Shown: piece after piece, positions 39,601 through 50,913 of the stretch | How the letters are laid out: each line of letters starts with the position of its first letter | Position numbering within the stretch: position 1 is the stretch's first letter | Source of the DNA: Pseudonocardia sp. CNS-004 | GTDB taxonomy: Bacteria > Actinomycetota > Actinomycetes > Mycobacteriales > Pseudonocardiaceae | Length of the DNA: 64,000 bases | Assembly: GCA_001942185.1 (NCBI GenBank) | Contig: MKJV01000055.1 | Span: 1-64,000 of the forward strand | Direction: 5' to 3' | The notes under the pieces: model-generated | Told to the model about the DNA's origin: nothing | Seen by the model: the letters and a program-made list of their open reading frames with translations, nothing else | Database searches by the model: none | Translations under genes and position numbers: made by a program

Positions 39601-39747
39601 GGCTGCGAGTTCTCCGCCGCCGCCCGCGCCCCGCAGGACCCGCCCACCGTCGAGACCCTGCGCCTGCACCGGGTCATGACCGACGACCTGGAGATCGTCG
39701 CGCCGGGAGGTGGCGACTTCGACTACCGCGTCGTCCTGCCCGGATAG
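36637..39747 (+). CDS. Large GH57-like glycoside hydrolase-family protein
   Basis: This protein of about 1,035 residues starts at ATG 36637 (MSARIIHFEPDSYPRVVAG). The first 190 residues look like a beta-sandwich. The middle resembles a GH57/GH38-type barrel: MWAMNGGLLGLLAHD, then LLVPVVAGYGAHRLPYYS, then RPVYYPDSRIVTDRPNVVEALQ and a late acidic motif LLVYSDDADKASGNGW that could supply a catalytic residue. The last 350 residues are beta-rich (SSVVLYNAEALVVLDRNGGR). Three one-base losses split it (37218, 38652, 38776). No signal peptide is visible. It may process alpha-glucans or another polysaccharide; specificity is not predictable. Confidence 0.6.
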
Positions 39748-39771
39748 GCCGCGACCGGGCCCGGTGCCGCC

Positions 39772-41276
39772 TCAGGTCCTGGTGACCGTCAGCCGCACGG
39801 CGCCGTCGTTGTTGCCGTAGAAGCCCCAGGCGTCGTTGGCGTAGGCGTACAGGTAGCCGCGGCGCGCCACCGTGTACTTGGTGCCCGCGCCGATGTCGAT
39901 GCGCTCGTCGGGGTGGACGACCCGGCCGTCGGCGTCCGTCTGTTCGTCGGCGACCACGCCGATCAGTGACATCCACGGCCGCTCCGGCACGCGCCGGGTG
40001 CCGATGATCTTCGCGCCCGGGTTGTGCAGGACGTTGCGCAGCACGGACTCCCCGGCCCCGATGATCGTGCTGAACAGGCCGCCGGACAGGTGCCACCGCG
40101 ACGTGTCGCCCGCGGGCCCGCAGCTGTCGCCCGCACTGCGCCACTCGCCGTCGGCCTCGAAGCGGTAGGTGCCGGGTTCGAGCCAGAGGCCGGTGGCCGT
40201 CCACCCGCGGTCGGCGCCTACGACGACCTCGGTCGTGTCGCCCACCTCGGGCAGCGTGCGCGTCGTCCGGTAGCCGTTGACGCGCTGGCTCTCGTACGCG
40301 GACGCGCTGACGTCGGCCTCCTCGTGGAGGTGGTCGACGCGCGGGGTCGCGCGGGGGCGGGGCTGGAGCGCGATCTCGTAGGCCGCGCCGGCCAGGCCGG
40401 TGGGGGCCCCGTGCGGCGGGGCCGTCGGGTTCGGTGCGAACCCCCCGATCCGGCTGCGGTCGAACTCGATCCCGATCGCGGCGGTCGCCTCGCGCATCAT
40501 CCAGTCGAGGGCGTCGTCGCTGAGCCCCTTGTCGTCGTGGCCGCCGCCGACGTCGCCGTGGTCGCCGGGGAACCACACCTGCTTCACGACCTGGTGGGGC
40601 CCGTAGTCCTGCCACAGCGTGGGGCGGAACGGGCCACGCATCTCGTCGAGCGCCACGGCGTGGCGCCCGTGCGGGATCCGCGGGTCGAGGCGCAGGTCGA
40701 GGAACTGGTACCGCTCGCGGATGCCGAGCAGGTCGGGCACCCCGACGTAGGCCGGGATGCCGAGTGCACCGACCGTGTCCCACACGCCGATGAACTGCAC
40801 GGGGTTCTGCGGGTCGTCCGGCTCCCACGCGAGCGGCACGCCGATCGGCGGCACCGCGGTGCCGGGCGGCGCCGACCGCAGCGCCCTGAAGTGCGCGTAC
40901 GCGCGGTCGACGGCGTCGTCGAGATCGTCGGACGCCGCATCGTCGGATGCCGCCACGAGGCCGACCCGGGAGATCAGGCCGGCGACGCTGCGGGCGGTGT
41001 AGGCGCCGCGGCTGTACCCGAAGAGCGCCACGTGGTCGCCCGGCCGGTACTCCTGCGCGAGCCACCGGTAGCCGGCCTTGATGCTCTTCTCCAGGTCGCG
41101 CCGGTGAGCCCGCCGCGCAACGCGTCGAGCGGGTTGTCGGACACCCCCGCGCCCGCGACGTAGAACGGCTCCGGCCGGCCTTCGGGCGTCACCACCGCGG
41201 CCCGCAGCCTGTTGACGTTGCTCTGCTTGGCAGCGGTCATCCAGGTGCCGTCACAGCACGCGATGAGATGACGCAT
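39772..41276 (-). CDS. DUF2235 (Tle1-like) hydrolase with PA-IL-like lectin domain
   Basis: This protein of about 500 residues begins MRHLIACCDGTWM, the standard DUF2235 opening, with nucleophile elbow GYSRGAYTARSVAGL (Ser in GYSRG), FIGVWDTVGALG, and a late His in WFPGDHGDVGGG. This alpha/beta-hydrolase fold includes the Tle1 phospholipase effectors. The last 120 residues read like a LecA/PA-IL galactose lectin (GTKYTVARRGYLYAYANDAWG then NNDGAVRLTVTR). A one-base loss near 41098 shifts the N-terminus. No signal peptide. It converges with the GH57-like gene 24 bp away. Confidence 0.65.
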
Positions 41277-41339
41277 CAGGTCCTCCTCTGGTCGGTTCCG
41301 CCGCCCGAAGAGGATGCCGCAAGCGTCCTGATGTGCCCC

Positions 41340-42580
41340 CTAGCGCGCCGCGCCGGCCCGCCGCTTGTTGTAGATGTCGAAGGCGACCGCCAGCAGCAGC
41401 ACGATGCCCTTGACCGCGGACTGGATCGGCTGCTCGATGCCCATCAGCTGCATGCCGTTGCTCATGACGGCCATGATCAGACCACCGACCACGGCGCCGA
41501 CGACGGTGCCGACGCCGCCGGTGACGGCCGCGCCGCCGATGAACGCCGCCGCGATCGCGTCGAGCTCGAACATGTTGCCCGCGCTCGGCTGGGCGCCGTT
41601 GGAGCGGGAGGAGAAGATGATCCCGGCGACGGCGGCCAGGACGCCCATGTTGACGAAGATCCAGAAGTTGACCGTGCGGACCTTCACGCCGGACAGGATC
41701 GCGGCCGACCGGTTCCCGCCGATGGCGTAGACCTGCCGACCGAACACCGAGCGCCGCGTGACGACCCCGTAGATGAGCACGAGCGCGCCCAGGATGATCA
41801 GCACGACGGGCAGGCCGCGCGCGTTGGCGAGCTGCCACGCGAAGTACATGACCACCAGGCCGACCAGCGCGACCCGCGTCACGAACAGCGGGAACGACTC
41901 GACCGGCTGCTGGTAGGTGATCCGGGCCAGGCGGGTGCGGAAGCCGCTCACCGCGTAGCCCGCCACCCCGAACGCGCCGATGACCAGCGTGAAGACGTCG
42001 TAGCCCGGCCCGCCGAACAGGCCGTTGAGGAATCCGGTGGCCACCACCTGGTACTCGGCCGGGAACGGCGAGAGCGAGATGTTGCCCAGCACCTGCTGGG
42101 TGAGGCCGCGGAACAACAGCATGCCGGCGAGGGTCACGATGAACGCCGGGATGCCGACGTAGGCGACCCAGAACCCCTGCCAGGCGCCGATCACCAGCCC
42201 GGTGGCCAGCGCGGCGAGGACGCCGGCCCACCACGGCAGACCCTGCTGGATGACCAGGACCGCCGAGACCGCGCCGGTGAGCGCGACCACCGACCCGACG
42301 GACAGGTCGATGTGCCCGGCGATGATCACGATGACCATGCCGATCGCCAGCACGAGGATGTACGAGTACTGCAGGATGATGTTCGTGATGTTGATCGGGC
42401 TGAGCGAGACGCCGCCCGTGAGGATCGCGAACAGGGCGACGATCGCCACGAAGGCGACGTAGATACCGCTCTGCCGCAGGTTGCTGGTGAGCAGCTCGCG
42501 GACGTTGCTGGTGCCGGTGTGCAGCGCGACCGACGTGGTGGCGCCTTCGGGCGCCTGCTCCTCGGGGGGCGCGGTCCTGG

Positions 42581-42584
<4 letters not shown>
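41340..42584 (-). CDS. mmsB: Multiple-monosaccharide ABC transporter permease
   Basis: This 414-residue inner-membrane permease of the ribose/xylose type has several membrane helices and the conserved AGHIDLSVGSVVALTGAVSA and GGNRSAAILSGVKV; the EAA-like region is VTGGVGTVVGAVVGGLIMAV. It pairs with the ATPase (start overlaps the upstream stop by ATGA) and the lipoprotein at 44225. It is intact in this sequence. Sugar identity cannot be read from the permease. Confidence 0.9.
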
Positions 42585-44118
<1,534 letters not shown>

Positions 44119-44172
44119 TGGCCTCTTCGATCTGGTCATCTCGAGCTCGGCCGAGCCGATTGTGCGTGGATC

Positions 44173-44207
44173 GGCGGGCCCCGGCAGCACGTGCGACCGG
44201 GCCCGCC
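44173..44207 (-). terminator. Intercistronic hairpin after the sugar-binding gene
   Basis: GGCGGGCCC and GGGCCCGCC form a 9-bp perfect stem with a 17-base loop in the 106-bp gap between the lipoprotein gene and the ATPase gene. Such attenuators often keep the binding protein more abundant than its membrane partners. Confidence 0.6.
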
Positions 44208-44224
44208 GCGTCCGGATTCCCGCG

Positions 44225-45391
44225 TCAGCCCGCCGACTGACCGCTGGCGACCTCCTCGGCCGTCCAGTAATCGGTGTCGACGAGTTCGGACTGGATGTTG
44301 TCCTTGAAGACGGTCACGACCGGCAGCAGGTACGACGGGACGACCTTGACCCCGTTGTCGTACGTCGTGGTGTCGTTGGCCTCCGGCTGGCTGCCGGAGA
44401 GGAACGCCTCCGCCGCGATGACACCCTGCTCGGCCAGCTTCCGGGTGTCCTTGAAGATCGTCGAGCTCTGCACGCCGTCGGCGATCAGCTTGACCGACGC
44501 GATCTCCGCGTCCTGCCCGGTGATGATCGGCATCGGGTTCTCGCCGCCGTCGGTGGTGGGGCCGTAGCCGGCGTTCTGCAGCGCGGTGATGATGCCGCGG
44601 GACAGGCCGTCGTAGGGCGCCAGCACTCCGTTGACCTTGCTGCCGTCGCTGTACGCGGAGGTCAGCAGGTCCTCCATCCGCCGCTGTGCGGTCTCCTGCT
44701 GCCAGCGCAGGATCGCGGCCTGCTCGATCGTCGTCTGGCCGCTCTTGACCACGAGCGTGCCGTTGTCGAGCAGCGGCTGCAGCACCGACATCGCGCCGTC
44801 CCAGAAGAAGAACGCGTTGTTGTCGTCGAGCGAGCCCGCGAAGAGCTCGATGTTGAACGGACCCGTCGCCGAGCCGGGCGAGCCGTCGGCGTTCTTGATG
44901 CCCAGCCCCGTCAGGAGGGCCTCGGCCTGCGCGACGCCCACCTGGAAGTTGTCGAACGTGACGTAGAAGTCGACGTCCGCGCTGTTGCGGATGAGCCGGT
45001 CGTAGGAGATGACCGGGATGTTCTGCGACTTGGCGGTCTGCAGCTGGCTGGAAAGGGCGGTGCCGTCGATCGCGGCGATGATCAGCGCGTCGGCGCCCTG
45101 GGTGATCATCTGGTCGATCTGCTGCGACTGCGTCGGGATGTCGTCGTTCGCGAACTGCAGGTTGACCTGGTAGCCGGCCTGTTCCAGCTGTTCCTTGACC
45201 GAGTTCCCGTCGGCGATCCACCGCTCCGAGGTCTGCGTGGGCATCGCCACGCCGACGAGCAGGTCTGCAGGCTGCTGCTGGGCGGCGTCACCCCCGCCGC
45301 CGTCCCCACCGCCGGCGCCGCCACCGGCGCAGGCCGCGAGCACGAGCGCCATGGCGGCGCCCGCTGCGACCAATCCGAACTTCTTGTGCAC
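44225..45391 (-). CDS. chvE: Sugar-binding lipoprotein of the ABC importer
   Basis: This 388-residue periplasmic-binding protein of the ChvE/XylF group has a lipoprotein signal ([11 protein letters not shown], lipobox LAAC) and a Gly-rich linker. The two-lobe core reads [39 protein letters not shown] and [23 protein letters not shown] 45391 follows GGAGGAGACG. It is transcribed first in the importer unit; a LacI-type operator sits 66 bp upstream. It binds monosaccharides such as glucose, xylose or arabinose in relatives. Confidence 0.9.
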   Translation of the reverse strand: MHKKFGLVAAGAAMALVLAACAGGGAGGGDGGGGDAAQQQPADLLVGVAMPTQTSERWIADGNSVKEQLEQAGYQVNLQFANDDIPTQSQQIDQMITQGADALIIAAIDGTALSSQLQTAKSQNIPVISYDRLIRNSADVDFYVTFDNFQVGVAQAEALLTGLGIKNADGSPGSATGPFNIELFAGSLDDNNAFFFWDGAMSVLQPLLDNGTLVVKSGQTTIEQAAILRWQQETAQRRMEDLLTSAYSDGSKVNGVLAPYDGLSRGIITALQNAGYGPTTDGGENPMPIITGQDAEIASVKLIADGVQSSTIFKDTRKLAEQGVIAAEAFLSGSQPEANDTTTYDNGVKVVPSYLLPVVTVFKDNIQSELVDTDYWTAEEVASGQSAG

Positions 45392-45456
45392 GTCTCCTCC
45401 TCGAGATGCCTGCCCGTCATGAGCCCGGCCGTCCCCGCGGTGGGCGGGCGACTCAA

Positions 45457-45470
45457 TGTGAGCGCTAACA
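45457..45470. promoter_or_regulatory. LacI/GalR-family operator
   Basis: TGTGAGCGCTAACA is a 14-bp near-perfect palindrome with the central AGCGCT typical of LacI-family operators, 66 bp upstream of the sugar-binding lipoprotein start. No LacI-family gene occurs in the window. The rest of the 273-bp gap to the dedA gene shows nothing further that I can support. Confidence 0.7.
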
Positions 45471-45664
45471 GGGGTCAGCGTCAACCCCCTCGACCGACAC
45501 AGCCGTCACGGTCCGATAACACACCCGCAACGGCCACCCCGGCCGATGTGGGCGACACCGTACCGCTCCGGGGTGGGGCAATCCCCCGCCCTGATCGGGG
45601 TGCCTCCGCCACTGCTCACAGCGCCCCCACCGACCACGCTGGAACCAGGTCGAGGGGGGCGGGG

Positions 45665-46183
45665 ATGGACGTCGCACTGCTGCTGCACAGCGCGTGGCTG
45701 CTCCCCGCGCTCACGCTGCTCGTGGTGCTGGACGGGCCGTTCCCGGTGCTGCCGAGCGAACCGCTGCTGATGACGGCGTCCGCGGTCGCGGTGGGCCATG
45801 GCGACGTGCCGATGGCACTGGGGCTCTTCGCCGCAGCGTTCGCCGGATCGGTGGCGGGCGACCACCTGCTCTTCACGCTCGGGCGCACGTCGCGCCGGCT
45901 CGCCCAGCCGGGAGGCAGCGGCATCGCGCGCTGGGTGCGGCGCAACATCGCGCGGCGGCCCGCCGTCACGATCGTCGGAGCGCGGTTCGTGCCGGCCGGC
46001 CGGCTGGTCAGCACCACGGCCGCCGGGCGCTACGACCTGGCGCCGCGCCGGTTCCTGCCCTGCTCCCTGGCCAGCTCCGCGTTGTGGGCCGGCTACATGA
46101 TGGGCGTCGGGCTGCTACTGGGGCCGCTCACCGGCGGCGACCCGCTGCGCGGCCTGGTGGCCGGCATCGCGATGGGCGCCTGA
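45665..46183 (+). CDS. DedA family membrane protein (paralogue)
   Basis: MDVALLLHSAWLLPALTLL, then PFPVLPSEPLLM, AGSVAGDHLLFTLGR and GARFVPAGRLVST match the DedA protein at 23494 along its length. The stop at 46183 comes about 15 residues early; in the next frame the chain would continue ALMAGAFALVERLRQR, which fits the paralogue's tail, so a one-C loss near 46180 is likely. It has an AGGGGGGCGGGG-type start region and ATG 45665. Membrane location; role in lipid or ion movement is inferred from the family. Confidence 0.8.
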   Translation: MDVALLLHSAWLLPALTLLVVLDGPFPVLPSEPLLMTASAVAVGHGDVPMALGLFAAAFAGSVAGDHLLFTLGRTSRRLAQPGGSGIARWVRRNIARRPAVTIVGARFVPAGRLVSTTAAGRYDLAPRRFLPCSLASSALWAGYMMGVGLLLGPLTGGDPLRGLVAGIAMGA

Positions 46184-46212
46184 TGGCCGGTGCCTTCGCG
46201 CTGGTGGAGCGC

Positions 46213-46296
46213 CTCCGACAGCGTGATCTCGCCGATGACCTCGAAACCGTGCCGCGCGTAGCGCCGCCGGTTGTGCGGGCTCGTCGCCTCCAGCTC
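46213..46296 (-). pseudogene. C-terminal remnant of a GNAT acetyltransferase
   Basis: The minus strand reads LEATSPHNRRRYARHGFEVIGEITLSE, the usual acetyl-CoA-binding end of GNAT proteins, with no upstream part of the domain and a tail that is only antisense to the dedA end. It lies in the 335-bp stretch 46184-46518, which otherwise holds no gene. Confidence 0.5.
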
Positions 46297-46518
46297 GCGG
46301 TCGGAAGCGGCGCTGGGGCGGACGGTGGCGGAGATCGTGGTGACGGTCATGGCTGCTCCGGTTGACGTCGGTGACCTGACACCGGAACCGGTGCGAAGCC
46401 GGGACTACCACCGTGAGTCCGTTCCTCCCGGTGCGTCCGGTCGGTCCTTACGCGTCACGGGACGTCGCCGATACCGTCCCCGTTCGACCCGAATCGGGGC
46501 AGGCGGAGAGGCCGACGG

Positions 46519-49227
46519 ATGCGCGCGGATCCCTCGCTCGTGGGCCGGGACACCGAGCTGGCCACGCTCGCCGGGCTGGCCGGTGCGCGGCGGCTGGTCA
46601 CGATCACCGGGGTCGGTGGCGTGGGCAAGACGCGGCTCGCGCTGGCCGTGGCGGGACGCACCCCGCACGCCGCGGTCTGCCTCCTGGCCCGGCAGAGCCG
46701 GCCCGACCAGGTGCCGGCCGCCGTCGCCGAGTCGCTCGGGTACCCGTCGTGGGATGCCGCGCTGCTGGGGCTCGCCGGTTCCTCGGCGCTGCTCGTGCTC
46801 GACAACTGCGAACACGTCCTCGACGCCGCCGCCGACGCCGTCGAGCTGGTGCTGGCCACCGCGCCCGGAGTGTCGGTGCTGGCCACGAGTCGCGAGCCGC
46901 TCGCGGTGCCGGACGAACACGTGCTGCGACTGGAGCCGCTCGCCGTCGGGGACGGGCACACGGCGTCGCCCGCCGTCCAGCTGTTCCTGGCCCGCGCCGC
47001 GGCCGCGGGCTCCGCTGTGGAGCTCGACGTGGACAGCGCCACCACCGTGGCCGAGCTCTGCCGGCGCCTCGACGGGCTGCCGCTTGCCATTGAGCTGGCC
47101 GCCGCCCGCACCCCGACGTTGACCCCTGCGGAGATCCTCGCGCACCTCGACCGCAGGCTGGACCTGCTCGTCGGGCATCGCCGCGCACCGGCCCGGCACC
47201 GCAGCCTCCAGGCGATGGTCGACTGGTCCTACGAGCGGCTCGACCCGGCCACCGCGCGGTTCTTCGCCCGGCTCGGCGTGGCGGAGGGGCGGTTCACCGC
47301 GGAGGCGGCCCACGCCGTCGGGAGCGAGCCCGGCGAGGACCTGCTCGACGTGATCGGCCACCTCGACCGGCTCGTGGCGCGCTCGTTGCTGCAGGTCCAC
47401 CGCAGGGGCGGACGCACCTGGTACGCGCTGCTGGAGACGATCCGCGCGTACGCGCGGGCGAAGCTCGTCGCCAATGGCGAGTTCGGGGCTGTCACCACGC
47501 GGTACGTCGACTGGACGGTCGCGCAGTGCCGCGACGTCACGGCGCGGTCCTGGCGGTCCTGGTCGGCCGGGCTCGCGGCCACCGCCGACGCCCTGCGCCA
47601 CGACGTGTACGACGCGCTCGGGTACGTGCTCGCCCACGACGAACGACCCGACCGGGCCTTCGCGCTGTACGGGATCCTGTGGGGAGCGGACGTGCACCAC
47701 GGGCGTGCGCGGCCGGTGGCGGAGTGGGGCGACCGGCTGCTCGCCCGGTGGCCGGACCTCGCGCACGCGGGCTGGCCGGAGTCGGCGGCATCGCCGCGAC
47801 CGCGCACCTGGTCGCAGGGAACCCTGCTCGCCCGGTGGCCGGACCTCGCGCACGCGGGCTGGCCGGAGTCGGCGGGCATCGCCGCGACCGCGCACCTGGT
47901 CGCAGGGAACCGTGCGCGTGGCGTCGAGCTCGCGCAGGCGGCGGCCGACGCGGCGGACGGCCCGACGGCGGCGTTCATCGCCCGGCGGGCGCTGCTGCTC
48001 GCGAGACTGGCGGACGGAGCGGCGGACGCGGCGCTGCGGCTGGCCGACGACGCGCTCGCGCATGCGCGCGAGCAGGACCTGAGCCCCTGGCGCGTCGAGC
48101 TGGCCAGCATCCGGGCGATCGCACTCGCCGCCGCGGGCCGCGACGCCGACGCGGTGGCCGCCGCACGCGCGGCGCACGCCGACGGGGCGGCCATGGTCGG
48201 GACAGTGCTGGCCGCCTGGTGTGCGCTCGTCCACGGGCACGTGCTCGCGCTGCGCGACCCGGAGGCGGCCCGACCGGTGCTCGCCGAGGTGGTGGCCCGC
48301 TCGGACGCCGTCGAGTACCCGCTCGGGCGCGGGCTCGGCAACCGCGCCCTCGGCGTGCTCGACCTGCTCGTAGGCCGGTACGAACCGGCGGCCCGGTCGC
48401 TGCTCGCCGCGCTGGACGACTTCGTCCGGCTCGGTGACGCGCACGTGCGCACGACGTTGCGCTCGGTCGCCGCTCTGGCGAGGGCCGCCGGGCACGACAC
48501 GGACACGAGCGGACTGCGCGCTGCCGCCGCCGCGTCCACCGCCGCCGACCTGAGCGACCTGCTCGCGCGCGCCACCCTCGACCGAAGGCTCGGCGACGTA
48601 CCCGACCCCGGCCCCGCCCCGCCGCTGCCGGCGGCGGTCGCCACGGCCCGCGAGGTGCTCGCGGCGGTCGCCGCCCCGAGCGGCCGGACCGAACACCCGC
48701 ATGCGCCGGCGTTCCGGCTCGAGGGCGCGGTGTGGACCCTGGCATTCGACGGCACGACCGTCCGGCTGCCCGACGCGAAGGGATTCCACGACCTGGCGGC
48801 GCTGCTCGCGGGAGCCGGGCGCGAGATCCACTGCGCCGAGCTCATGGACGTCGCGGTCGACGCGCCCGACACCGGCCCGGCGCTCGATGCGCAGGCCCGG
48901 CGCGCCTACGAGGCCCGGATCGTCCAGCTGCAGGGGGAGCTCGTCGAGGCGGAGGACGCCCACGACTCCGAGGCGGCCGACCGGGCCCGCCTGGAGATGG
49001 ACCTGCTCGTCGACCACCTCACCGCTGCGACGGGGCTGGGCGGGCGGCCCCGGCGCTCGGGAGGCAGCAACGAACGGGCCCGCTCGGCCGTCCGGTGGCG
49101 GATCCGGGCGGCGATCGACCGCATCGACGACGCGCACCCGGCGCTCGGCCGGCACCTCCGCGAGGCGGTGCGGACCGGCACCTGGTGCTCCTACCAGCCC
49201 GGGAGACCGGTCACGTGGCGGTTGTGA
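46519..49227 (+). CDS. NB-ARC ATPase regulator with C-terminal effector-type domain
   Basis: This predicted signalling ATPase begins VGRDTELATLAGL, with Walker A ITGVGGVGKTRLAL, Walker B ALLVLDNCEHVLDA, sensor VLATSREPL and RLDGLPLAIELAA (GLPL). A helical repeat middle follows, then the C-terminal module common to these regulators (WTLAFDGTTVRLPDAKGF, AHPALGRHLREAVRTG, CSYQPG). There is no LuxR HTH, so it may act through other proteins. It is 902 residues as written, including 29 extra from an 87-bp tandem duplication at 47737-47911. ATG 46519. Confidence 0.75.
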   Translation: MRADPSLVGRDTELATLAGLAGARRLVTITGVGGVGKTRLALAVAGRTPHAAVCLLARQSRPDQVPAAVAESLGYPSWDAALLGLAGSSALLVLDNCEHVLDAAADAVELVLATAPGVSVLATSREPLAVPDEHVLRLEPLAVGDGHTASPAVQLFLARAAAAGSAVELDVDSATTVAELCRRLDGLPLAIELAAARTPTLTPAEILAHLDRRLDLLVGHRRAPARHRSLQAMVDWSYERLDPATARFFARLGVAEGRFTAEAAHAVGSEPGEDLLDVIGHLDRLVARSLLQVHRRGGRTWYALLETIRAYARAKLVANGEFGAVTTRYVDWTVAQCRDVTARSWRSWSAGLAATADALRHDVYDALGYVLAHDERPDRAFALYGILWGADVHHGRARPVAEWGDRLLARWPDLAHAGWPESAASPRPRTWSQGTLLARWPDLAHAGWPESAGIAATAHLVAGNRARGVELAQAAADAADGPTAAFIARRALLLARLADGAADAALRLADDALAHAREQDLSPWRVELASIRAIALAAAGRDADAVAAARAAHADGAAMVGTVLAAWCALVHGHVLALRDPEAARPVLAEVVARSDAVEYPLGRGLGNRALGVLDLLVGRYEPAARSLLAALDDFVRLGDAHVRTTLRSVAALARAAGHDTDTSGLRAAAAASTAADLSDLLARATLDRRLGDVPDPGPAPPLPAAVATAREVLAAVAAPSGRTEHPHAPAFRLEGAVWTLAFDGTTVRLPDAKGFHDLAALLAGAGREIHCAELMDVAVDAPDTGPALDAQARRAYEARIVQLQGELVEAEDAHDSEAADRARLEMDLLVDHLTAATGLGGRPRRSGGSNERARSAVRWRIRAAIDRIDDAHPALGRHLREAVRTGTWCSYQPGRPVTWRL
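47737..47911. repeat. 87/88-bp tandem duplication inside the NB-ARC regulator
   Basis: The copies at 47737-47823 (87 bp) and 47824-47911 (88 bp) differ only by one G in a G run (GGCGGCAT versus GGCGGGCAT). The second copy reads the expected ESAGIAATAHLVAGN; the first is shifted. One copy is probably real. Confidence 0.9.
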
Positions 49228-49291
49228 GGTCCGGCCTACCAGGCACCTCACGCCTGGTGGTGCAGGAACCTCATCGACCAAGGAGAGACCG

Positions 49292-50345
49292 ATGCCCACG
49301 CCCACGCTGGACGAACGCCTCCTCGAGGCGACCACCGGCACCCTCGAGCTGTTCGGCGTCCACCTCGGTACCCGGCTCGGGCTGTACCGGGCCATGGCGG
49401 AGCACGGAAGGCTCACCGCGCCCGAGCTTGCCGAGGTGGCGGGCATCCACCCCCGCTACGCCCGGGAATGGCTGGAGCAGCAGGCCGTCGCGGGCTTCGT
49501 CGTCGTCGACGATGCCGCGCGCCCGGCCGACGTCCGGCGCTACCGCCTGCCGGCCGACCACACCGGCGTGCTCGTCGACGTGGAGAACCCGGCGCACGTG
49601 CTCCGTTCGCCGACATGGTCGTCGCCATCGCACGAGCCCTCGACGATGTCGTCGCGGCCTACCGGGACGCTCCGGGGTGCCCTACGCCCACTACGGCGCC
49701 GACTTCCGCCGCGGCCAGGGCGGCATCAACCGGCCGGCCTTCGTCGCCGAGCTGACCGGCAGCTGGCTGCCCGCCGCCCCGGCCGTGCACGCCCGGCTGT
49801 CCCGCGCGGGTGCCCGCATCGCCGACGTGGGCTGCGGCCACGGGTGGTCGACGATCGCGCTGGCCCGTGCCTACCCAGCGGCGGAGGTGATCGGCTATGA
49901 CGTGGACGAGCCTTCCGTGGCCGAGGCGCGCGGGCACGCCGCGGGCACGGGGGTGCGCTTCGTGCACGGCGACGCCGTCGCCGTCGCCGGCGAGGGGTGG
50001 TTCGACGCGATCCTCGTCCTGGAGGCGCTACACGACATGGCCCGGCCGATCGACGTGCTCGCGGCCTGCCGCAAGGCGCTCGTCCCGGACGGGACGTTGA
50101 TCGTCGTGGACGAGAAGGTGGCGCCCCGGTTCACCGCGCCCGGGGACGTGATCGAGCGGCTCATGTACGGATGGAGCATCAGCCACTGCCTGCCCGCCGC
50201 GCTCGCCGAGCAGCCGTCGGCCGCACTGGGCACGGTGCTCCGGGAGGACACGGTGCGCGAGCTCGCCGCCGCGGCCGGTTTCGCCTCGGTGCAGGTCGTC
50301 CCCGTCGACGCGGGCTTCTTCCGCGTCTACCGGATGGAGGGCTGA
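49292..50345 (+). CDS. SAM-dependent methyltransferase with N-terminal winged helix
   Basis: This protein of about 352 residues has an N-terminal helical/winged region (LTAPELAEVAGIHPRYAREWLEQQ), then a class I methyltransferase: motif I IADVGCGHGWSTIALA, motif II VIGYDVDEPSVAEAR and the post-motif FDAILVLEALHDMARP. This layout is that of rRNA-like or small-molecule methyltransferases related to plant and bacterial O-methyltransferases. Two one-base losses, near 49605 and 49676, split it. ATG 49292 follows AAGGAGAGA. It is 64 bp downstream of the NB-ARC regulator. Confidence 0.8.
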
Positions 50346-50348
50346 GCC

Positions 50349-50912
50349 ATGGGTGTCACTGTGGCCCGGGTGGTGAACCGGCGGGACTGGGCGGCTGCTG
50401 CGCGGCTGCTCGCGGAACACCGGCGGTGGGTGGCCGACGCGCTGGACCTCGACCTCGGCACGGCTCACCCCGACGCCGGCGGCGAGTTCACCGACCCGTC
50501 CCGCTTCTACCGGCCGCCCGACGGGGTGCTGGTCATGGCGAAGTCGGGGCGACGTCCGATCGGGGTCGTGGGTGTGCACCGGTACGCGGGCGAGGTCGGT
50601 GAGCTGAAGCGGATGTACGTCAGCCCTGCGGGCCGCGGCCGGGGGGCCGGGCGGGGGCTGGTGGCCGCCGCCCTCGAGGCGGCCGTCGAGCTGGGGCTGG
50701 CCGAGCTGTGGCTGCAGACCGAGCCGGAGACGATGTCGGTGGCGTACCGGCTCTACCGCGAGGCCGGGTTCGTCGACATCGCGCCCTATCACGACCTCGG
50801 GGTGACCGGGGTGGTGACGCTGGGACTGCGTCTGCCCGGTGCCTCCGATCGAACGCACGAACGGCACCCCCGTACCGGTCTATCGGACGAGAGTGCCGTT
50901 CGTACAGCCTGA
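50349..50912 (+). CDS. GNAT family N-acetyltransferase
   Basis: This 187-residue protein has the acetyl-CoA site ELKRMYVSPAGRGRGAGRGLV (R/Q-x-x-G-x-G/A) and the late helix SVAYRLYREAGFVDIAPY. ATG 50349 is 3 bp after the methyltransferase stop, so the two are probably co-transcribed. The substrate is unknown. It is full length, unlike the remnant at 46213. It converges with gltD. Confidence 0.85.
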   Translation: MGVTVARVVNRRDWAAAARLLAEHRRWVADALDLDLGTAHPDAGGEFTDPSRFYRPPDGVLVMAKSGRRPIGVVGVHRYAGEVGELKRMYVSPAGRGRGAGRGLVAAALEAAVELGLAELWLQTEPETMSVAYRLYREAGFVDIAPYHDLGVTGVVTLGLRLPGASDRTHERHPRTGLSDESAVRTA

Positions 50913-50913
50913 G

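Noticed and set aside
39754..39765. ACCGGGCCCGGT palindrome as a terminator between the GH57-like and DUF2235 genes
   Set aside because: It is a perfect 12-bp palindrome but has no loop and no T-tract, so it cannot form a proper stem-loop; GC-rich palindromes of this size are expected here.
46405..49446. A 1,013-codon minus-strand open frame opposite the NB-ARC regulator
   Set aside because: The plus strand carries the full set of ATPase motifs. Long antisense frames are normal at this GC content, and the minus product is low-complexity.
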